In this document: piece after piece, positions 1 to 7,655 of the stretch
Numbering within the stretch: the stretch's first letter is position 1
How the letters are laid out: every line of letters starts with the position of its first letter
Made by a program: the position numbers and the translations under genes
Notes under the pieces: generated by a model
The model's database searches: none
Told to the model about the DNA's origin: nothing
Seen by the model: only the letters and a program-made list of their open reading frames with translations
Origin: Mycobacterium heckeshornense
GTDB lineage: Bacteria > Actinomycetota > Actinomycetes > Mycobacteriales > Mycobacteriaceae
Length of the DNA stretch: 64,000 bases
Assembly: GCF_016592155.1 (NCBI RefSeq)
Contig: NZ_AP024237.1
Location: 2,232,001-2,296,000, forward strand
Direction of reading: 5' to 3'

Positions 1-1
1 C

Positions 2-514
2 GACAACGGATTGCTCAACATCATGCTCGGCTGGATCGGCATCGGCCCCATCCCGTGGCTGGTCGACCCGAAGTGGGCAATGGTCTCGCTGTGCTTGGTC
101 AGTGTGTGGAAGAGCGTTCCGTTTGCGACGGTCGTGTTGCTGGCAGCGATGCAAGGGGTACCAGACAGCGTCTACGAGGCGGCCAGAATCGATGGGGCCG
201 GCGAGTTACGACAGTTCGTCTCCATCACGGTGCCGCTGATCCGCGGCGCGGTGTCATTTGTCGTCGTGATTTCGATTATCCACGCATTTCAGGCATTTGA
301 CCTTGTCTACGTGCTCACCGGCCGCAACGGCGGGCCGGAAACCGGAACCTACGTGTTGGGCATCATGCTGTTCCAGCACGCTTTTGGGTTCTTGGAGTTC
401 GGTTACGCTTCCGCGTTGGCATGGGTGATGTTCGCCATCTTGCTGGTTCTGACGGTGATGCAGCTGCGGTTCGCGCGGAGGCGCTCCTGGGAGGTGGATC
501 GTGGTCTCGGCTGA
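2..514 (+). CDS. Sugar ABC transporter permease, first subunit (5' end outside window)
   Basis: C-terminal 170 residues of a MalF-type inner-membrane permease; the reading frame is open to the left edge, so the true start is outside the window. The EAA loop that docks onto the ATPase is visible (EAARIDGAGELRQF, then the helix-breaking VPL), with hydrophobic spans on both sides. It overlaps the next permease by 14 bp, and an ATPase follows, giving the standard permease-permease-ATPase order of a carbohydrate importer. It resembles M. tuberculosis Rv2040c. The substrate-binding lipoprotein would be expected just upstream, outside the window. The substrate cannot be read from sequence. Confidence 0.9.
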   Translation, partial: DNGLLNIMLGWIGIGPIPWLVDPKWAMVSLCLVSVWKSVPFATVVLLAAMQGVPDSVYEAARIDGAGELRQFVSITVPLIRGAVSFVVVISIIHAFQAFDLVYVLTGRNGGPETGTYVLGIMLFQHAFGFLEFGYASALAWVMFAILLVLTVMQLRFARRRSWEVDRGLG

Positions 515-1343
515 GCAGGTGATCAAGCACGGTGTGCTGCGCGGCGTTGCGCTCTACGTCGCTCTGATCGCTATCGCGTGGTGTGCGCTGTTCCCGATCC
601 TGTGGGCATTGTCCGGATCGCTCAAGAGCGAAGGCGAAGTCAGCATGCCGACGCTGTTGCCGTCACACCCGCGGTGGTCCAACTACACCGAGGTGTTCAC
701 CCTGATGCCACTTTGGCGCATGTTCTTCAACACGGTGCTGTATGCCGGATGTGTCACGGCCGGCCAGGTGTTCTTCTGTTCGCTGGCCGGCTACGCGTTT
801 GCGCGGTTGAGATTCCGGGGTCGCGATGCGCTGTTCGTTTTGTACCTGGGTACCTTGATGGTGCCGCTGACCGTGACGGTCATTCCGCAGTTCATTCTGA
901 TGCGGATCTTCGGGTGGACCGATACGCCATGGGCGATGATCATCCCCGGGTTTTTCGGCAGCGCATTCGGCACCTATCTGATGCGACAGTTCTTTCGTAC
1001 CCTGCCGGTGGAACTCGAGGAAGCCGCGATTCTCGATGGATGCACACCGTGGCAGATCTACTGGCGAATCCTGTTGCCGCACACCAGGCCCGCGCTCATG
1101 GTGCTCGCGGTGCTCACCTGGGTCAATGTGTGGAACGACTTCCTGTGGCCGCTGGTGATGATCCAGCGCAACAGTATTGCCACGCTTACCCTCGGTCTGG
1201 TGCGCATGCAGGGGGAGTACGTTGCTCGATGGCCGGTGCTGATGGCCGCATCGATGCTCATTCTGTTGCCCCTGGTGGTCGTCTACGCCGTCGCGCAGCG
1301 CTCGTTCATCCGCGGTATCGCTGTGAGCGGGCTCGGCGGGTGA
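501..1343 (+). CDS. Sugar ABC transporter permease, second subunit (MalG type)
   Basis: 280-residue polytopic membrane protein starting at a GTG inside the previous permease gene, so translation is probably coupled. About six membrane segments are visible. The EAA loop reads EEAAILDGCTPWQIYWRI followed by LLP, the contact site for the ATPase. Length and architecture are typical of MalG/SugB-like subunits, and it resembles Rv2039c. It would form the heterodimeric sugar channel with the preceding permease and be energised by the ATPase 31 bp downstream. Confidence 0.93.
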   Translation: MVSAEQVIKHGVLRGVALYVALIAIAWCALFPILWALSGSLKSEGEVSMPTLLPSHPRWSNYTEVFTLMPLWRMFFNTVLYAGCVTAGQVFFCSLAGYAFARLRFRGRDALFVLYLGTLMVPLTVTVIPQFILMRIFGWTDTPWAMIIPGFFGSAFGTYLMRQFFRTLPVELEEAAILDGCTPWQIYWRILLPHTRPALMVLAVLTWVNVWNDFLWPLVMIQRNSIATLTLGLVRMQGEYVARWPVLMAASMLILLPLVVVYAVAQRSFIRGIAVSGLGG

Positions 1344-1374
1344 GCCAGACACGTTTTGAAAGCGAGCATCTGCA

Positions 1375-2445
1375 GTGGCTTCGGTGAGCTTCGAACAGGC
1401 GACACGGCGCTATCCCGCGGCTAGCCGGCCCGCGGTGGATCGACTGGACCTCGACGTCGGCGACGGCGAGTTCGTCGTGCTGGTCGGACCGTCCGGATGC
1501 GGCAAAACGACGTCGCTGCGAATGGTCGCCGGGTTGGAAGCCCTGGACTCGGGGCGCATCCGGATCGGGGCCCGCGACGTGACCGACGTCGAACCCAAAG
1601 ACCGCGATGTGGCCATGGTCTTCCAGAACTATGCGCTGTACCCGCACATGACCGTGGCGCAAAACATGGGCTTCGCGTTGAAGGTCGCCCGAACGCCGAA
1701 GACCGAAATCCGCGACCGCGTGCTCGATGCGGCGCGATTGCTGGACTTGGAGCCCTATCTGGACCGCAAGCCGAAAGATCTTTCCGGTGGTCAGCGGCAG
1801 CGGGTCGCGATGGGGCGTGCGATCGTACGCCGTCCCCAGGTATTCCTGATGGACGAGCCGCTATCCAATCTCGACGCCAAGTTGCGGGTACAGACCCGCA
1901 GTCAGATCGCGGGACTGCAACGGCGGCTGGGCACCACCACTATCTACGTCACCCATGACCAGGTGGAGGCGATGACCATGGGCGACCGCGTCGCGGTGAT
2001 GCGCGACGGCGTGTTGCAGCAGTGCGCGGCGCCGCGAGAGCTCTACCGCAATCCGGCCAACGTGTTCGTCGCGGAATTCATCGGCTCCCCGGCGATGAAC
2101 CTTTTTACCCTGCCGATCGTCGAGCACTCAGTATCGTTGGGCGACTGGCGGATTCCAGTTCCGCGGCAGGTCGGTGCCGCTGGTGGCCAGGTTGTTGTCG
2201 GTATCCGCCCGGAGCACTTGGAGGTGGGCAGCGTCGGCGTGGAGATGGAAGTCGACGTCGTCGAGGAGCTCGGTGCTGATGTCTATCTGTATGGCCGCAT
2301 CATCGGACCCGACCGCAGCGCGGGGCAGCCGGTGACCGCTCGCGCCGACGGGCGCAACCCACCCCAGCGGGGGAGCCGACTGCGCCTGTACCCGCAGGAC
2401 GGTCACGTGCATTTTTTCGGCATCGACGGCCGCCGGATCAGCTGA
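1375..2445 (+). CDS. Sugar ABC transporter ATP-binding protein (MalK/UgpC type)
   Basis: 356-residue ATPase of the carbohydrate-uptake group with GTG start. Walker A GPSGCGKTT is at about residues 38-46. The Q-loop region VFQNYALYPHM, signature LSGGQRQR, Walker B VFLMDEPLSNLD and switch histidine (YVTHDQ) are all present, so it should be active. The C-terminal ~120 residues fit the TOBE/regulatory domain of MalK-like subunits. Very close to Rv2038c as I recall it, including the C-terminal FFxxDGRRIS. It completes the importer operon. Confidence 0.95.
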   Translation: MASVSFEQATRRYPAASRPAVDRLDLDVGDGEFVVLVGPSGCGKTTSLRMVAGLEALDSGRIRIGARDVTDVEPKDRDVAMVFQNYALYPHMTVAQNMGFALKVARTPKTEIRDRVLDAARLLDLEPYLDRKPKDLSGGQRQRVAMGRAIVRRPQVFLMDEPLSNLDAKLRVQTRSQIAGLQRRLGTTTIYVTHDQVEAMTMGDRVAVMRDGVLQQCAAPRELYRNPANVFVAEFIGSPAMNLFTLPIVEHSVSLGDWRIPVPRQVGAAGGQVVVGIRPEHLEVGSVGVEMEVDVVEELGADVYLYGRIIGPDRSAGQPVTARADGRNPPQRGSRLRLYPQDGHVHFFGIDGRRIS

Positions 2446-2591
2446 CCGTGTCCCAAAGCGTCATGTTGGTGAACGATGCCTAACGCAGATGGCTATCAGA
2501 TTAACAATTTCTGTTGACGGTTCCATCTGATTCAAAGCGTGGATACTTCTTGGATACTTGCAAAGCAGCTCGGCAAGTCGGGAGGTCTCCC

Positions 2592-2975
2592 ATGACGCAA
2601 CCTCTGAAGTCGGCAACTTTGGCGCCATCCCGACCGGCAACCGACCAATCTGCGCATAACCACGTGACCATCCGAATGCGGGAGCATCCGGCGTTGATGC
2701 GATCCTCCGCCGAGCGTCGCGTGTTCGCAAAGGGCGACGGCGTGACCCGTCAGGCAAACCCCGCGGACGCGGCCCAGGCGCGGCTCTTCGAGTCCATCCT
2801 CGAAGTGGAGGTCGCCCAATTGCAGCAGCTGGCGACGGTTTTGGCGTCGCGGTGCAGCACGCACAGCGTCGACGATGACCTACCGGAAGCCTATAGCGAG
2901 CTCACGGCCCGCATCCAGGACGTCCATCGTCTGCTTGAGCGGCTGCGGGACCGCTTCCCGCACCGACCCGGTTAA
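2592..2975 (+). CDS. Small hypothetical protein, tandem paralogue 1
   Basis: 127 residues. I chose the ATG at 2592 because GGAGGT lies 6 bp upstream; the frame is open to 2514. The N-terminal half is polar and probably disordered. The C-terminal half is predicted helical with heptad-like leucines, beginning AQARLFESILEVEVAQLQQL and ending in an Arg-rich RLLERLRDRF helix. A second protein with the same plan follows at 3285 (AQARIFEGIL..., RLLETLRLRF), so this is a tandem duplication. No family recognised. The pair sits between the sugar importer and a CapA-like gene. Confidence 0.65.
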   Translation: MTQPLKSATLAPSRPATDQSAHNHVTIRMREHPALMRSSAERRVFAKGDGVTRQANPADAAQARLFESILEVEVAQLQQLATVLASRCSTHSVDDDLPEAYSELTARIQDVHRLLERLRDRFPHRPG

Positions 2976-3284
2976 CGCGATGCTTGTGAGGCGTCGGCCG
3001 ACGACCGGGTAGCGCTGGTACCCGAAAAACGTTGGCCGGACACTATTTTAGCGTTGGGTGCGCCCTCGTTTCGCGGCTCGGGAAGGACGAGCCATAACGG
3101 CCTAGCCGAACGCGCGGCAGCGTGGTCACTGCTCGCCGCCTCGGCCGAGTGCGGCTGGACTGTATCGAACGTCACATCTGCAGGTCAACGGTTTGATCAC
3201 CGTCAGCTCGGCGACCAAGATGATGGGCGGTGCCCCGGTACTGGGCGCCCAAACAGGAGGACGTCGGCGGGTCGGAGTTTGGCT

Positions 3285-3614
3285 ATGACGCAATCCACGG
3301 ATGCTAGGCCACGGGCGGCCAACCCCGGCGCGGCGCAGTCGCGCAACGCCGCCGAGGTAGCCCAGGCGCGGATCTTCGAGGGCATTCTGCGCGCCGAGAT
3401 TTCACGGCTGGAGGCGCTGGCGAGGTCCATGCTCGACCGCGGTCTTGGGCATCGCGTACGGCGAACGCCAGGCGGTCGCCCGTCCGAAGAGCTGGTGCAG
3501 CTTCGCGCGCGCATCGACGAAGCGTATCGACTGCTTGAGACGCTGCGGCTTCGATTCCTGTATCCCCGCAGACCGGATGACCCCGGTAGCGGGCGCACGG
3601 CGTCGAGGCGTTAA
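3285..3614 (+). CDS. Small hypothetical protein, tandem paralogue 2
   Basis: 109 residues, also beginning MTQ and built like the preceding gene: a short polar N-terminus, a conserved AQARIFEGIL helix, then a C-terminal RLLETLRLRF helix. The start is ATG 3285; a purine-rich AGGAGG lies about 28 bp upstream, too far to be a clear ribosome site, so the start is tentative. It ends inside the possible 5' end of the CapA-like gene. No known domain recognised; helical or coiled-coil assembly is only an inference. Confidence 0.6.
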   Translation: MTQSTDARPRAANPGAAQSRNAAEVAQARIFEGILRAEISRLEALARSMLDRGLGHRVRRTPGGRPSEELVQLRARIDEAYRLLETLRLRFLYPRRPDDPGSGRTASRR

Positions 3615-4785
3615 GCCCGCTCCACAGGTGTCCGCTGCAGCCGTGTCGACGCCGGAGGGCGGGCAGCGCGCCGGGACGGCGGGTCGCGACGCCGGCCTGG
3701 TCGTCTTCCTGTGCGGCGATGTGATGACTGGCCGTGGCATCGACCAGATACTTCCGCACCCGGGCAGCCCTGAACTGCGAGAGCCCGCGGTGACCGATGC
3801 CCGAACCTACGTGACGCTCGCCGAGCACGCTAATGGACCGGTTCCCATGCCCGCCGACGTGACATGGCCGTGGGGAGACGCACTGGCAGTGCTGGACGAA
3901 TTCGCCCCCGACGTCCGGTTGATCAATCTGGAAACCAGCATTACCGACGACGGCGAGTTCGCGTCGGGCAAGGCTGTGCACTACCGGATGCACCCCAACA
4001 ACATCGCATGCCTGAGCGCGTCGCGGCCCGATGCCTGCGCGATCGCCAATAATCACATCCTCGATTTTGGTTACCGCGGGCTGGCCGACACGTTGCGCGC
4101 GTTGAACGATGCCGGGATCCGAGCTGCTGGTGCCGGATTGACCGTCGGCGAGGCCGAACGTGCGGTCGTGGTGGCCTGCGGGCGGGCAAAGCGAGTCGTT
4201 GTTGCTGCGTGTGGCATGGAGTCCAGCGGGATTCCCCGCTCGTGGGCGGCCAGCCATAACCGGCCGGGGGTCGCGTTTGTGGCCGACCTCTCCGACCGCA
4301 GCGCCATGGCGGTTGCCGCGCGGGTGCTTGCGCAGAAGCGGCCGGGCGACGTCACGATCGTCTCCGTACATTGGGGCTCCAACTGGGGTTATGAGGTCAG
4401 CGCGGCTCAGGTCTGGTTTGCACACCGGTTGATCGACGCCGGTGTCGACATCGTGCACGGGCATTCGTCGCACCATCCGCGACCGATCGAGCTCTACCGC
4501 GACAAGCTGATCTTGTACGGGTGCGGCGACGCGCTCGACGACTACGAAGGGATCACCGGATACGAGCAGTTCCGGCCGAACCTGCGACTGATGTACTTCG
4601 CCTCAGTCGACAACGGCTGTGTCGGGTTGCAGATGGTGCCGATGCGGATGCGCAGACTACGGCTCGAGCGTGTCGCGCACGACCATGCCGAGTGGCTGCG
4701 AGGCACGCTAGATCAGATCAGTCGCCCGTTCAAGACGAGGGTTGGTGAAACTACCGACGGTGTCTTCTCGGCTAATCCGGCCTAA
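3577..4785 (+). CDS. CapA-family (PGA_cap) metallophosphoesterase-like protein
   Basis: About 402 residues, resembling M. tuberculosis Rv0574c and the CapA/PgsA family of poly-gamma-glutamate capsule proteins. Visible family motifs are LCGDVMTGRGID near the N-terminus, LINLETSIT, CAIANNHILDFG, VSVHWGSNW and DIVHGHSSHHPRP, which together form the calcineurin-like metal site. No clear signal peptide. The start is uncertain: ATG 3577 overlaps the upstream gene by 38 bp, and GTG 3628 or 3643 would avoid that. The role is probably in cell-envelope polymer metabolism, by family inference only. Confidence 0.85.
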   Translation: MTPVAGARRRGVKPAPQVSAAAVSTPEGGQRAGTAGRDAGLVVFLCGDVMTGRGIDQILPHPGSPELREPAVTDARTYVTLAEHANGPVPMPADVTWPWGDALAVLDEFAPDVRLINLETSITDDGEFASGKAVHYRMHPNNIACLSASRPDACAIANNHILDFGYRGLADTLRALNDAGIRAAGAGLTVGEAERAVVVACGRAKRVVVAACGMESSGIPRSWAASHNRPGVAFVADLSDRSAMAVAARVLAQKRPGDVTIVSVHWGSNWGYEVSAAQVWFAHRLIDAGVDIVHGHSSHHPRPIELYRDKLILYGCGDALDDYEGITGYEQFRPNLRLMYFASVDNGCVGLQMVPMRMRRLRLERVAHDHAEWLRGTLDQISRPFKTRVGETTDGVFSANPA

Positions 4786-4878
4786 GCCGGGACCAGGCAA
4801 CATAATCGGTAGTGCGAAAGGGGAGTCGCGCACCCGCAGGCCTGTCGTATCCACTAGGGTGCCGGCAGGAGTTGAGGA

Positions 4879-5910
4879 ATGACAACGGTTTACGCGACTC
4901 ATTCCCGGTACACCGAACACGATTTGCCGGGTCATCCCGAAAACGCGGACCGAATCCGGGCGGTCTGGCACGGGTTGCATGAGAGCGGTCTGGACGCGCG
5001 GATGCGCCCACTCGAGGTCCAAGCTTTAGACACTGACGCGGTTCTTGCCGTGCATACGGCCGACTATCTCGACATGCTGCGGCGGATTAGCGATACGACC
5101 CGCACAATTCATCTGGACCCTGACACCTACGCAGGCCCGGACGCCCTTACGATCGCGCGGTTGTCGGCGGGCGGCGTGGTTGCCGCGACCGACGCGGTGC
5201 TCAGCGGAGCCGCCGACAATGGGCTGGCTGCGACCCGCCCGCCCGGGCATCATGCGATGCCGGACCACGCCATGGGCTTCTGCCTGCTGGGCAACGTCGC
5301 CATCGCCACACGCTATGCGCAGAGGCGCTACGGGATTGACCGCATCTTGATTGTCGACTACGACGTGCACCACGGCAACGGCACCGAAGCGATGTTCTAC
5401 GACGATCCCTCGGTGCTGTACATCTCGACGCACCAGTACCCGTTCTATCCCGGCACAGGTGCTGCCAGCGACACCGGCACTGGCCGGGGCCAGGGCTACA
5501 CGATCAACATCCCGTTGCCTGCCGGAAGCGGCGACTCGAACTACGCAATGGTTTTCGACCAGATCGTCTGGCCCGCCGCCGAGCGCTTCGACCCCCAGTT
5601 GATCCTGGTGTCAGTGGGATTCGATGCGTACTGGGCGGATCCACTGGCGGCGATGGGGCTGACATTGGACGGCTATTCCCGCCTTGCCGAACAGGTCATC
5701 GGTATGGCGCGACGCTGTTGTGCGGGCAAGATCGTTTTCGCCCTGGAGGGCGGCTACGACATGGATGCGCTCCGATACGGCGCCGCAAACGTGGCTCGCC
5801 TGCTGCTCGGCGAACCGCCGGTCGATCCGCCTGGCATACGGCCGAGCCCGCGACCTGAACCCGACATCGAGGCCCTCATCGCTCGGCTCAAGCAACTCCA
5901 CGCACTATAG
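4879..5910 (+). CDS. Histone deacetylase superfamily amidohydrolase
   Basis: 343 residues, the full length of a single-domain bacterial HDAC-like deacetylase (class II HdaH/acetylpolyamine amidohydrolase group). The catalytic HH pair is in RPPGHHAMPDHAMGFC, zinc ligands in DYDVHHGNGTE and GFDAYWADPL, and the EGGYDMDAL loop closes the pocket. It starts at ATG 4879 with AGGAG 8 bp upstream. It stands alone, so the acetylated substrate (protein lysine, polyamine or small molecule) cannot be inferred. Confidence 0.93.
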   Translation: MTTVYATHSRYTEHDLPGHPENADRIRAVWHGLHESGLDARMRPLEVQALDTDAVLAVHTADYLDMLRRISDTTRTIHLDPDTYAGPDALTIARLSAGGVVAATDAVLSGAADNGLAATRPPGHHAMPDHAMGFCLLGNVAIATRYAQRRYGIDRILIVDYDVHHGNGTEAMFYDDPSVLYISTHQYPFYPGTGAASDTGTGRGQGYTINIPLPAGSGDSNYAMVFDQIVWPAAERFDPQLILVSVGFDAYWADPLAAMGLTLDGYSRLAEQVIGMARRCCAGKIVFALEGGYDMDALRYGAANVARLLLGEPPVDPPGIRPSPRPEPDIEALIARLKQLHAL

Positions 5911-5936
5911 AAGGCTTTTCGACGTCCACGTCCTAC

Positions 5937-6332
5937 TCACAGACCGCCGCAGCGCGAGGGCGCTAAGATCGGAGACCATGGTGGGCAATCCGGCGGAAGC
6001 GGCTGCGGCGGCGGGGGCGTATACGGAGGCGGCGGGGGAGCCTCATGCGGACTGCCGTGCCAGGGATAGATGGTGTTGGCGTCGATGTCGATGACACCCT
6101 CCGAGGTCCAGTACCAGTCGTGGCAAATATTCCAGTCCCACCTGATCACTTGGCTTCCCGGTATCGGTGGGTCGCCGGGACACCAATGGGTGCAGGTCAT
6201 CCCGCCGGGGCAATTCCCGCCTTGATAGCTTGGGCCGGTGGCGTGAGCGGTTCCGGATCCTACGCTGAAACTAGCCATGATTAGACTGCCCGCCACCATC
6301 AGGGTGGTTGCGAACCGCAAGATTCGGTCCAT
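5937..6332 (-). CDS. Small secreted protein with proline-rich tail
   Basis: 131 residues on the minus strand. ATG 6332 was chosen because AAAGGA precedes it; an upstream in-frame ATG would add 45 non-conserved-looking residues. The N-terminus has a clear Sec signal peptide (hydrophobic stretch, then GTAHA cleavage site). The mature part holds paired cysteines (CPGGMTCTHWC) and many Trp and Tyr, ending in a poly-proline segment PPPPPYTPPPPQPLPP. This resembles small Pro-rich exported proteins common in mycobacteria. Function unknown. Confidence 0.78.
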   Translation of the reverse strand: MDRILRFATTLMVAGSLIMASFSVGSGTAHATGPSYQGGNCPGGMTCTHWCPGDPPIPGSQVIRWDWNICHDWYWTSEGVIDIDANTIYPWHGSPHEAPPPPPYTPPPPQPLPPDCPPWSPILAPSRCGGL

Positions 6333-6838
6333 TGTAGGTCCTTTCGCGGGACGCCACCCCGGTGGTCCTGTCGGTGCAGCCCAAAAGCCCGGACGTGGGT
6401 ACCGATCCCAACTACTATGCCGGGTTTGCGCGGCCGTTACGTGGTAAATGCGGCATAGCGAGCCCATGTCTACTACAGTTGCCTACTGCAGTCTGAATCG
6501 CACGGTTGTCTGCCAACGAAATTGGCTCAGTACACGCTCAGCATGGGTCGGTGCGACAGTCGGCTAATGCAAGCGATTACTCACCTTTGCAACGGACAAG
6601 TAGGTTGTGTTGGCTTTTCGGATCTTCGCTGGCTCCGGAAAGCACGGGCCCCACTTTTTTCGGGCCCGCCACAGGCTAATTCGTCACCGTGACGCATTGC
6701 CGGTTAATAGCTGCAGACACGGAGCTTTCATCTAGTGCGACTCGCTACCTTTTACTACCGATAAGCGACATTATGTTAAGTAGAACGCGGTATGTTCCAG
6801 TATAAAATGAGTACACCTATCCCCCTGTGCTGCAGACG
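6333..6838. other. Long intergenic region without a recognised gene
   Basis: About 500 bp between the secreted-protein gene and a transposase remnant. It is noticeably richer in A and T than the surrounding genes, especially 6680-6830. It holds a 7-bp perfect inverted repeat (CGGGCCC/GGGCCCG, 6645-6668) with six T residues in the loop, which does not look like a normal terminator. No open frame here looks coding. Its composition and the adjacent remnant suggest old mobile-element debris. Confidence 0.5.
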
Positions 6839-7042
6839 ATTTCATAGTTCGCAACGGCGCCTGAAGCCGTCAATCATCTGATCAACAAGATCAACCGAGT
6901 CGGTCACGGATTCTGCAACGTCGATAACTACCGGCTACGCCAACTTGCCTGCACTGCGCAATCACCTGACACCATCAAACCCCGACGCCACTACCAAGCC
7001 GGTTACCACGCTTGGCTGCGTAGAGCCGGCTTGATCGGACGG
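6839..7042 (+). pseudogene. ISL3-family transposase, C-terminal remnant
   Basis: Translating from 6857 gives APEAVNHLINKINRVGHGF followed by CNVDNYRLRQL. This is the pattern of the C-terminal catalytic end of ISL3-type transposases (typically EAxNxxIxxxKRxxxGFRNxxNYRLR). No start codon and no upstream transposase sequence are present, and the frame runs into the convergent MarR gene, so only a fragment survives. It explains the AT-richer, gene-free DNA to the left. Confidence 0.65.
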
Positions 7043-7468
7043 CTATGTCGGGCTGCCCATCGCACGGATCAGCTCGATCAATTGCCTCCGCAACGTTTCC
7101 GGTTCGGAGACGGCGGCCTCGACTAGCGCGTCGGCTTGCCTGGTCGCCACGATCCGAGTGAGCACCACCCGGCCTTCTCGGGTGATGGTGACTTGTTGAC
7201 GCCGCTCATCGTCGGGGTCAACACGACGGGTGATGAAGCCGCTGCGTTCGAGCCGCTCGATGGTGCGACTGATGGTCTGATCCGTGACCCGGCACGCGGC
7301 GGCGAGGCTCCGCTGGGACATCGGCCCGTTCTGTAGGCAGTACAAGGCAATTAATCCGGCATGCGTGAGATTGTGCTCGCGAAGCCGTTCTTCCCAAGAA
7401 TGTTCGAGCAGGCGGGCCGCGGTGGAAAGCAGGCGTCCAATCGGCCACCCTTCCACGTCGTTAGTCAC
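7043..7468 (-). CDS. MarR-family transcriptional regulator
   Basis: 141 residues with GTG start. The winged helix-turn-helix is clear: MSQRSLAAACRVTDQTISRTIERLERSGFI is the HTH and recognition helix, followed by the wing with the family signature VDPDDERRQQVTITREGR. N- and C-terminal helices form the usual dimer interface. It is transcribed away from an MMPL exporter gene. A 26-bp perfect inverted repeat (7490-7515) lies just upstream of its start and would suit a MarR dimer. The likely role is autoregulation and repression of the exporter, relieved by a small lipophilic ligand. Confidence 0.93.
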   Translation of the reverse strand: MTNDVEGWPIGRLLSTAARLLEHSWEERLREHNLTHAGLIALYCLQNGPMSQRSLAAACRVTDQTISRTIERLERSGFITRRVDPDDERRQQVTITREGRVVLTRIVATRQADALVEAAVSEPETLRRQLIELIRAMGSPT

Positions 7469-7489
7469 TTAAGCGCCTCCATGGGTATT

Positions 7490-7515
7490 GTATTGTTCAG
7501 CGCACTGAACAATAC
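7490..7515. promoter_or_regulatory. Probable MarR operator (perfect palindrome)
   Basis: GTATTGTTCAG, spacer CGCA, CTGAACAATAC: two perfect 11-base arms in the gap between the divergent marR-type and MMPL genes. It lies 22 bp upstream of the regulator start. Size, AT-rich outer arms and symmetry are what MarR dimers bind. The sequence is direct; assigning it to this regulator is inference. Confidence 0.75.
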
Positions 7516-7655
7516 TCAGATGCAGATCGAGCGTACGGCTACAAGCCGCGCCTAACAGGAGGTTTCCGACGCAGAACCACGGGCAGCGCGCGCTGGGCAA
7601 TCCGAAATCTTCTGCGCACGCCGGGTTTCGACGTCGTCGCTCGCTCCTTCCCGCG

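Noticed and set aside
2485..2560. Possible promoter (TTGACG) and repeated GGATACTT upstream of the small paralogue
   Set aside because: No -10 box at acceptable spacing; the repeat is short.
6645..6668. CGGGCCC/GGGCCCG inverted repeat with T6 loop
   Set aside because: The T run is in the loop, not after the stem, so it does not fit a terminator; no gene ends here.
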